In this document: piece after piece, positions 51,053 to 64,000 of the stretch
Position numbering within the stretch: position 1 is the stretch's first letter
Layout of the letters: every line of letters starts with the position of its first letter
Assembly: GCF_000183545.2 (NCBI RefSeq)
Contig: NZ_JH976535.1
Span: forward strand, 200,840 to 264,839
Reading direction: 5' to 3'
DNA from: Thermaerobacter subterraneus DSM 13965
GTDB taxonomy: Bacteria; Bacillota; Sulfobacillia; Thermaerobacterales; Thermaerobacteraceae
DNA length: 64,000 nucleotides
Translations under genes and position numbers: made by a program
Notes under the pieces: model-generated
Seen by the model: only the letters and a program-made list of their open reading frames with translations
The model's database searches: none
What the model was told of the DNA's origin: nothing

Positions 51053-52108
51053 ATGGAAGTCGTCGCCCTGGTGGGGCCGAGCGGAACCGGCAAGAGCCAC
51101 CGCGCCGCTGCCGTGGCGCGGGAGGTGGAGGCCGACGCCCTGATCGACGACGGGCTGCTCATCCGGGAGAGCCGCATCGTGGCCGGCGTGTCGGCCAAGC
51201 GGGAGGCGACCAAGATCGGCGCCATCCGCCGCGCCCTGTTCGTCGACCCGGCCCACCGGGACGAGGTGCGGCGGGCCCTGGAGGCCCTCCGGCCCCGCCG
51301 GGTGCTGATCCTGGGCACCTCCCGGGACATGGTGGACCGCATCGCCGCCGCCCTGGGGCTGCCGGCTCCAGCCCGCTACATCGGCATCGAAGAGGTGGCC
51401 ACGCCGGCGGAGATCCGGCGGGCCCAGCTCATCCGCCGGACCCAGGGCCGGCACGTGATCCCGGCGCCCACCTTCGAGGTGAAGCGCAGCTTCTCCGGTT
51501 ACCTGCTGGACCCGCTGCGCCTGTTCTACCGCGGGAAGAACCGGCCGGCGGGCCCGGGCCAGGTGATCGAGAAGACCATGGTGCGCCCCACCTACAGCTC
51601 CCTGGGCCGCTTCTTCATCACCCGCCAGGTGGTGGGCAGCATCGCCGCCTACGCGGCCGCCCGGGTGACGGGGGTGTCCGAGGTGTTGCGGGCCGGCGTC
51701 ACGGACCGGGAGGAGGGGGTGGCCATCACCCTGGAGGTGGCCGTGGAACCGGGGCGCCCCCTGCGGGCCGTGCTGGCCTCGGCCCAGCGCCAGGCGCTGC
51801 AGGCGGTGGAGCACATGACGGCCCTGAATGTGGTCACCCTGGACGTGGTGGCCCGCCGGCTGGCCGGGGGCGGCGCCGGCCCGGCGGCAGGTCCGGCCCG
51901 GGGCGGTTCGGCCCAGGGCGTTGATTGCGGCGAGGCCGTCCCGTCCGGGCCGGAGGGCGTGGGGGCGGCCGGCCCAGCCGGCGCGGGCGGGCAGGGCGCG
52001 GAGGGGCAGGATGCCCGAAAGCAGGGCGCGGCGACGGCGGCACCTCCCCCGGCCACGGCGGCGCAACTCAAGGAATCATCAGGGGAAACTGCTATGATGG
52101 ACCCGTAG
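51053..52108 (+). CDS. P-loop NTPase fused to an Asp23/Gls24 domain
   Basis: This 351-residue protein has an N-terminal P-loop domain with Walker A GPSGTGKS at residues 8-15. RVLILGTSRDMVDRIAAALG follows near residue 83. A second domain, about residues 180-270, contains GRFFITRQVVGSIAAYAAAR, VTGVSEVLRAGVTDREEGVA and ITLEVAVEPGRPLRAVLASA, resembling the Asp23/Gls24 envelope-stress family. A Gly/Ala-rich tail follows. The nucleotide and substrate are unknown. The ATG is preceded by GCGAGGGAGGCCGTC. It lies directly upstream of gapA, where many Firmicutes have the regulator cggR. Confidence 0.8.
   Translation: MEVVALVGPSGTGKSHRAAAVAREVEADALIDDGLLIRESRIVAGVSAKREATKIGAIRRALFVDPAHRDEVRRALEALRPRRVLILGTSRDMVDRIAAALGLPAPARYIGIEEVATPAEIRRAQLIRRTQGRHVIPAPTFEVKRSFSGYLLDPLRLFYRGKNRPAGPGQVIEKTMVRPTYSSLGRFFITRQVVGSIAAYAAARVTGVSEVLRAGVTDREEGVAITLEVAVEPGRPLRAVLASAQRQALQAVEHMTALNVVTLDVVARRLAGGGAGPAAGPARGGSAQGVDCGEAVPSGPEGVGAAGPAGAGGQGAEGQDARKQGAATAAPPPATAAQLKESSGETAMMDP
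52090..52098 (+). promoter_or_regulatory. gapA: Extended -10 promoter for gapA
   Basis: TGCTATGAT forms an extended -10 box inside the last codons of the P-loop/Asp23 gene, in a locally AT-richer patch. No -35 match is present. Transcription would start near 52105, about 30 bases before gapA. Confidence 0.5.
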
Positions 52109-53146
<1,038 letters not shown>

Positions 53147-53176
53147 AGAGCGGCGCATGGGGTAGCTCGCAGGAAG

Positions 53177-53212
53177 CCGGGGCGCCCGGCCGGGAGCGGC
53201 CGGGCGCCCCGG
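53177..53212 (+). promoter_or_regulatory. Strong hairpin between gapA and pgk
   Basis: A perfect 15-bp stem (53177-53191 and 53198-53212) with a 6-base loop lies just before the pgk ribosome site AAAGGAGG (53218). No T-run follows. It may protect an mRNA end, cause partial termination or set different levels of gapA and pgk. Confidence 0.55.
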
Positions 53213-53233
53213 GCCTGGAAAGGAGGCCCGGCC

Positions 53234-54504
53234 TTGCGCAAGCGCTCGGTGCGCGATCTGGACGTGCGCGGCCGGCGGGTGCTGGTCCGCGCCGACTTCA
53301 ACGTTCCCCTGGAAGGCGGCCGTATCACCGACGACACCCGCATCCGCGCCGCCCTTCCCACCATCCGCTACCTGCTGGAGCAGGGCGCGGCGGTCATCCT
53401 CTGCTCCCACCTGGGCCGGCCCAAGGGCAAGGTGGTGGAGGAGCTCAGGCTGGCCCCCGTGGCCCGGCGCCTGGAGGAGCTCCTGGGCCGGCCGGTGCGG
53501 GCCCTGCCGGAGGTGGTGGGGCCCCAGGTGGAGCGGGAAGTGGCCGGTCTCCAGCCCGGTGAGGTGGTTTTGCTGGAGAACCTGCGCTTCCATCCGGGGG
53601 AGACAGCCAACGACCCGGAGTTTGCCGCTGCCCTGGCCCGCCTGGCCCATGTGTATGTGAACGATGCCTTTGGCGCCGCCCACCGGGCCCATGCCTCGGT
53701 GGTCGGCGTGGCAGAGCGCCTGCCCGCGGCGGCCGGGTTCCTCCTGGAGAGGGAGCTCGAGGTGCTGGGCGGTCTGCTGGAACGCCCCCGGCGGCCCTTC
53801 TGGGCCGTGCTGGGCGGCGCCAAGGTGTCGGACAAGATCGGGGTCATCCAGCGGCTCCTGGAGGTGTGCGACGGCCTAGCCATCGGCGGCGCCATGGCCA
53901 ACACGCTGCTCGCGGCCCGGGGCTTCGACGTGGGCCGCTCCCTCTACGAACCCGAGCAGGTCGAACCGGCCAGGCGGTGGCTGGAGACCGCGGGCGATCG
54001 CCTGCTGCTGCCCGCCGACGTGGTGGTGACCGAGAAGCTCGAGCCGGGGGCGCCCAGCCGGGTGGTGCCCGTGGACCGGATCCCCACCGGGGCCATGGCC
54101 GTGGACGTGGGACCGGCCACCCTGGCGGCCTGGCAGGAGCGGCTGCGGGGGGCGGGCACCGTGTTCTGGAACGGTCCCCTGGGGGTGTTCGAGGTGGAAC
54201 CCTTCCACCGCGGCACCTTTGCCCTGGCGGAGTTCCTGGCGGGGCTGGAGGCGGTGACGGTGGTGGGAGGCGGCGACAGCGTGGCGGCCGTCCAGCGCAC
54301 CGGCGTGGCCGGCCGGATCGACCACATTTCCACCGGGGGCGGGGCGTCGCTGGAACTGCTGGAAGGCAAGGAGCTGCCCGGGGTGGCGGTCCTGCCCGAG
54401 GCGCCGACGCCTCGCGGGAACGGGAGCGGCCCGGGCGGTGCGGGTGGGGCCGGTGGCGTCAGCGACCCCGGCGGCCCGGCCGGGCCGGGCGGGGGGATGG
54501 CGGG

Positions 54505-54508
<4 letters not shown>
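53234..54508 (+). CDS. pgk: Phosphoglycerate kinase
   Basis: PGK (424 residues) makes ATP from 1,3-bisphosphoglycerate. The start codon is TTG, with AAAGGAGGCCCGGCC upstream, giving MRKRSVRDLDVRGRRVLVRA then DFNVPLEGG. LCSHLGRPKGK, FHPGETAND and the nucleotide loop TVVGGGDSVAA are present. The last 35 residues are a Gly/Pro-rich tail absent from most PGKs. The stop overlaps the tpiA start (ATGA). Confidence 0.97.
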
Positions 54509-58351
<3,843 letters not shown>

Positions 58352-58368
58352 GGCTCTGGCCGCCATCG

Positions 58369-58397
58369 TTGCCGGTCCCCGCCGGCTGTGGTAGCAT
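58369..58397 (+). promoter_or_regulatory. secG: Possible promoter of secG
   Basis: TTGCCG (58369-58374) and TAGCAT (58392-58397) are 17 bases apart. Both are imperfect matches. The predicted start is about 60 bases before secG. Confidence 0.4.
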
Positions 58398-58462
58398 GGC
58401 ACCGCACAGCCACCGCCGGCCGCAGGGCGGCAGCGGCCGGCGGCGGGATTGGGGTGGATGCC

Positions 58463-58690
58463 TTGGAGACGGTGATGCTGATCCTGCACATCCTGGCGGT
58501 GATCGGCCTGATTGCCGTGGTCATCTTGCAGTCGGGGCGCAGCGCCGGCCTCTCGGGGGCCATCGCCGGCGGGGCCGAGGCCTTCTTCGGCAAGCGGCGG
58601 GGGCTGGACGATTTCCTCGGCCGCATGACGGTGATCCTGGCCGTGGTGTTCTTCGTCACGTCCTTCGTGCTGGGCTATTTCATGAAGTGA
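58463..58690 (+). CDS. secG: Preprotein translocase subunit SecG
   Basis: SecG (75 residues) is the small accessory subunit of the Sec channel. Two membrane segments are visible, VMLILHILAVIGLIAVVILQ and MTVILAVVFFVTSFVLGYFM. Between them is SGRSAGLSGAIAGGAEAFFG with KRRGLDDFLGR, the family loop. TTG at 58463 is taken as the start because GGGGTGG lies upstream and it gives the normal length. It follows eno, as in many Firmicutes. Confidence 0.93.
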   Translation: METVMLILHILAVIGLIAVVILQSGRSAGLSGAIAGGAEAFFGKRRGLDDFLGRMTVILAVVFFVTSFVLGYFMK

Positions 58691-58775
58691 GCTGCAGCCG
58701 GCGCCCGGCCTGGCGGCTGGCGGGAAGGCCGCCGTACTGCCGGGAGGGCCGCGGGGGCCGGTACCGGGCCGCGGC

Positions 58776-58830
58776 CGCGGGGCCCGCATCCTGCGAGGAT
58801 GCGGGCCCCGCGTTCTTCCCCCTTTCTTCC
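58776..58830 (+). terminator. Strong intrinsic terminator after secG
   Basis: A perfect 17-bp stem (58776-58792 and 58796-58812, loop GCG) is followed by TTCTTCCCCCTTTCTTCC. It is the strongest hairpin in the window and marks the end of the glycolysis-secG unit. Confidence 0.85.
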
Positions 58831-58934
58831 GGTCCTGGCGGCCGGGATGACAAGCCGCCCACCGGCATAGGACTTCCCAGGAGCCCGCGGGGGCAGGTCC
58901 CCGGACCGCGGGCGACCGAGGGAGGGGTCATGCC

Positions 58935-61028
<2,094 letters not shown>

Positions 61029-61200
61029 GCGCCGGGACCGCGGCGCGGCGGGCGTAGGCCGGCGGCCGCCGGCCGTGTATCATGGGGACAGGCAGGGCGT
61101 GCCAGGGTCGGGCGAGCCGGCCCCGGCCCGGTCCCCCGGGGACCGGCGCCTGCCGGACTGCGGGTCCTGGGCCGTTCCCGGGCCCGGGAGGGACCTTCAT

Positions 61201-63810
61201 TTGGCAAGGCGGAGAAGGAAGCAGGGCGAGACCACAACCGGCCTCGCGGCCCAGGCTGCCGGCCGGGACGAACAGGCCCCGGCCGGCCCGGCAGCCGGCG
61301 CCGGCCTGGAGCAGCCCGAGCGGGCTGCCGCCGGGGAAGGGACGGGGGCGGCGGGCGCAGCGTCCACCGGTGCCACCCCGGCCGCTGGGGCCACCCCCGC
61401 CGCCGGTGGCCCGGCGGCCGCCCCGGCGGCGGTGGCCCGCTGGGAAGAGCGCATCGTCGCCTTCATGCGGGAAAAGGCCTACCGCCCCCTGACGGCGAGC
61501 CAGCTGGCCGCGGCCCTGGGCGTGGAAGACGCCGCGGCGGATGCCGCCTTCCGCGCCGCCCTGGAGCGGCTGGAGGCCGAGGGCCGGGTCGTCCGCACCC
61601 GCACCCGCCGCTACGGCGTCCCCGAGCGGATGAACCTGGCCGTGGGCGTGCTGCAGGGACACCCCAAAGGCTATGCCTTCCTCATCCAGCCCGACGGGGA
61701 CGACGTCTTCATCCCGGCGGAAAACCTCAACGGGGCCATGCACCGGGACCGGGTGGTGGTGCGGCTGGTGGGCCGCGCCCGGGGCGGGCGGAAGGCCGAG
61801 GGCGAGGTCATCCGCATCCTGGAGCGGGCCAACCGCGAGCTGGTGGGGCGCCTGGAGTGGCACGGGGGCGAGGCAGGCTACGGTTATGTCACCCCCGTGG
61901 ACCAGCGGGTGTTCTGGGACGTCTTCATCCCCCAGGGCCGGCTGGGCGGCGCCCAGGCCGGCGACATGGTGGTGGTGGAGATCACCCGCTGGCCGGAGAA
62001 GCGGCGCGGCCCCGAAGGCCGGGTGGTGCGGGTGCTGGGCCCGGCCGATGCGCCGGGCGTCGACGTGGCGGCCATCGTCGCCAAGGCGGGCCTGCGGGTG
62101 GAATTCCCGCCGGCGGCCCTGGCCCAGGCGGAGCAGGTGCCCGAGAAGGTCACCGCCCGCGACCGCCGGGGCCGGCGCGACCTGCGCGACTGGCTGATCG
62201 TCACCATCGACGGCGCCGACGCCAAGGACCTGGACGACGCGGTCTCTCTGGAGCGGCTGCCCGAGGGCGGCGAGGCGGCCTGGCGGCTGGGCGTCCACAT
62301 CGCCGACGTGTCCCACTACATCCCCGAGGGCAGCCCGCTGGACCTGGAGGCGCGCCGCCGGGCCACCAGCGTCTACCTGGTGGACCGGGTGGTGCCCATG
62401 CTGCCGCCCCGCCTATCCAACGGCATCTGCAGCCTGAACCCGCGGGTCGACCGGCTGACCGTCACGGTGCTGATGGACTTCGACGCCCGGGGGCGGCGGG
62501 TCGGTTACGAGATCTTCCCCAGCGTCATCCGCACCCGCCACCGGCTGACCTACGAGGGCGTGCAGCGGATGCTGGAGGGGGACCCCGCCGACCCCGAGGT
62601 GCGGGCGCTGCGGCAAAAGCACGCCGACGTGCTGCCCATGCTGGAAGACATGGCGCGGCTCTCGGCCCGGCTGGCGGCGCGCCGGGAGCGGCGAGGCAGC
62701 ATCGACTTCGACATCGCCGAGGTCAAGGTGGTCCTGGACGAGCAGGGCATGCCCCGGGAGCTCCTGCGCCGGGAGCGCACCGTCGCCACCCGGATCATCG
62801 AGGAGTTCATGATCGCCGCCAACGAGACGGTGGCGGAGCACTGCCACTGGCGGCAGGCGCCCTTCCTCTACCGGGTCCACGAGGAGCCCGACCCCGACGA
62901 GGTGGAGGAACTGGCGGCCTTCCTCACCATCCTGGGCTATCACCTGCCGCCCCGGCGCAAGCTGCACCCGCGGCTCTTCCAGCAGGTGCTCAAGCAGGTG
63001 GAGGGCCGCCCCGAGGAGTACCTGGTCAATGCCGTGGTGCTGCGCACCATGAAGCGGGCGCGCTATGCCACCGAGGCCCTGGGCCACTTCGGGCTCGCGG
63101 CGCGGTTCTACTGCCATTTCACCTCGCCCATCCGGCGTTATCCCGACCTGGTGGTGCACCGCATCGTGAAGGAGCTGGTGGCTCGGGGCACGCTGCCGGC
63201 GGCCCGGGTCGACCAGCTGGAGGCCCTCCTGCCCGAGATCGCCGACCACTGCTCCCAGCAGGAGCGGGTGGCCGAGGAGGCCGAGCGGGAGAGCGTCGAC
63301 CTGAAGAAGGTCCAGTTCATGGCGGACAAGGTGGGCGAGACCTACCGGGGTATCATCTCGGGGGTGACCTCCTTCGGCCTGTTCGTCACCCTGCCGAACC
63401 TGGTGGAAGGGCTCGTCCATGTCAGCACGCTGACCGACGACTATTATCACTACGAGGAGAAGCTCTACAGTCTGGTGGGCGAGCGGACCCGCCGCACCTT
63501 CCGCCTGGGCGACGAGGTGGAGGTGGTGGTGGCCGCGGTCCATCCCCAGACCCGCACCATCGACCTGGTGCTGGCGGAGCTGGCCGGCGAGCTGGAAGAC
63601 GATGCCGGCCGGACGGGGCGCGGCGGGCGCCGCAGGGGCGGCGCCGCGACCACCCAGGCTGAGCGAGGGAAGAAGGCGGCCCGCACCGCCGCGGCGGCGG
63701 CGCCGGCCGCCGCCCGGAGCAACGGCGGCAAGGGCCGGGAGAGGAGAGCCCATGGCGGCACGGGGCGACGGAGTGCGCCTGGTGGCGGAAAATCGAAAGG
63801 CACGTCATGA
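61201..63810 (+). CDS. rnr: Ribonuclease R
   Basis: RNase R (869 residues) is a processive 3'-5' exoribonuclease that degrades structured RNA and works with SmpB and tmRNA. Order: basic and Ala/Gly-rich N-terminus (1-80), winged helix (about 80-140), cold-shock domains with [20 protein letters not shown], the RNB domain with catalytic aspartates in [17 protein letters not shown] (D337, D343, D345, D346), an S1 domain near 711-795 and a basic tail. TTG at 61201 is preferred because GGGAGGGA lies 7 bases upstream; a GTG at 61075 is possible. The 3' end overlaps smpB by 59 bases. Confidence 0.95.
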   Translation: MARRRRKQGETTTGLAAQAAGRDEQAPAGPAAGAGLEQPERAAAGEGTGAAGAASTGATPAAGATPAAGGPAAAPAAVARWEERIVAFMREKAYRPLTASQLAAALGVEDAAADAAFRAALERLEAEGRVVRTRTRRYGVPERMNLAVGVLQGHPKGYAFLIQPDGDDVFIPAENLNGAMHRDRVVVRLVGRARGGRKAEGEVIRILERANRELVGRLEWHGGEAGYGYVTPVDQRVFWDVFIPQGRLGGAQAGDMVVVEITRWPEKRRGPEGRVVRVLGPADAPGVDVAAIVAKAGLRVEFPPAALAQAEQVPEKVTARDRRGRRDLRDWLIVTIDGADAKDLDDAVSLERLPEGGEAAWRLGVHIADVSHYIPEGSPLDLEARRRATSVYLVDRVVPMLPPRLSNGICSLNPRVDRLTVTVLMDFDARGRRVGYEIFPSVIRTRHRLTYEGVQRMLEGDPADPEVRALRQKHADVLPMLEDMARLSARLAARRERRGSIDFDIAEVKVVLDEQGMPRELLRRERTVATRIIEEFMIAANETVAEHCHWRQAPFLYRVHEEPDPDEVEELAAFLTILGYHLPPRRKLHPRLFQQVLKQVEGRPEEYLVNAVVLRTMKRARYATEALGHFGLAARFYCHFTSPIRRYPDLVVHRIVKELVARGTLPAARVDQLEALLPEIADHCSQQERVAEEAERESVDLKKVQFMADKVGETYRGIISGVTSFGLFVTLPNLVEGLVHVSTLTDDYYHYEEKLYSLVGERTRRTFRLGDEVEVVVAAVHPQTRTIDLVLAELAGELEDDAGRTGRGGRRRGGAATTQAERGKKAARTAAAAAPAAARSNGGKGRERRAHGGTGRRSAPGGGKSKGTS

Positions 63811-64000
63811 CTACTTTGTCGACGAGACCTTCGAGGCGGGGCTGGTGCTGACCGGTACGGAGATCAAGTCCATCCGCGCGGGCCGGGTCAACCTGCGGGA
63901 CAGCCACGCCCGGGTGGAACGGGGCGAGGTGTGGCTTTACGGCGTCCACATCGCGCCCTACGAGCACGGCAACCGGTTCAACCACGAGCCGGACCGGCCG
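63752..64000 (+). CDS. smpB: SsrA-binding protein SmpB (3'-truncated by window edge)
   Basis: SmpB binds tmRNA and brings it to stalled ribosomes. The 83 residues present include [20 protein letters not shown], then [20 protein letters not shown] and [20 protein letters not shown] with [16 protein letters not shown], the family core. The frame is still open at the window end. GGAGAGGAGAGCCC precedes the ATG. The start overlaps the last 59 bases of rnr in another frame; rnr-smpB is a common Gram-positive pair. No in-window stop exists. Confidence 0.93.
   Translation, partial: MAARGDGVRLVAENRKARHDYFVDETFEAGLVLTGTEIKSIRAGRVNLRDSHARVERGEVWLYGVHIAPYEHGNRFNHEPDRP

Overview
The window looks like the chromosome of a thermophilic, very GC-rich member of the Firmicutes, close to Thermaerobacter or related deep Clostridia. 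This is inferred from Firmicutes-type gene order: rpoBC, then an L7Ae-like protein, then the str, S10, spc and alpha operons, then ECF-transporter genes, truA, rplM and rpsI; also adk-map-KOW protein-infA and a gapA-pgk-tpiA-gpmI-eno-secG run. Zinc-binding S14, L36 and adenylate kinase fit the same picture. The composition is so GC-rich that long open frames appear antisense to almost every gene, so genes were called from protein families, ribosome-binding sites and start placement. The first (rpoB) and last (smpB) genes are cut by the window edges.

Layout. 1-32.7 kb is a near-continuous plus-strand gene-expression block: rpoB (partial), rpoC, L7Ae-like, rpsL, rpsG, fusA, tuf, rpsJ-rplC-rplD-rplW-rplB-rpsS-rplV-rpsC-rplP-rpmC-rpsQ-rplN-rplX-rplE-rpsZ-rpsH-rplF-rplR-rpsE-rplO-secY-adk-map-KOW-infA-rpmJ-rpsM-rpsK-rpoA-rplQ, then ecfA1-ecfA2-ecfT-truA-rplM-rpsI. 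Re-entry promoters are visible before the L7Ae gene, the KOW gene and rplM. rpmD (L30) is missing from its usual place. 32.8-34.2 kb holds a solitary minus-strand biotin carboxylase. 34.6-37.7 kb holds a hypothetical protein and a CstA transporter.

37.8-42.5 kb is the most unusual part. It contains two adjacent, unfused ArsA/Get3-like ATPases, one with a natural Asp-to-Asn change in switch I. A small unknown protein lies upstream and two unknown proteins lie downstream. A convergent minus-strand pair carries a membrane-anchored protein and a His-rich paralogue of the small protein. A tRNA-Arg(CCG) follows.

43.3-49.4 kb carries an HtrA-like protein lacking all three catalytic residues, a Fur-family regulator lacking the usual sensing histidines, delta-1-pyrroline-5-carboxylate dehydrogenase, an XRE-type regulator and lgt. 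49.7-58.7 kb carries hemL, a P-loop/Asp23 fusion protein and the lower-glycolysis genes, ending with secG and a strong terminator. 58.9-64 kb has a membrane pyrophosphatase, RNase R and the start of smpB.

So the genes serve mainly transcription, translation, protein export and central carbon metabolism, interrupted by one accessory locus (37.8-42.5 kb) whose function cannot be read from sequence alone.
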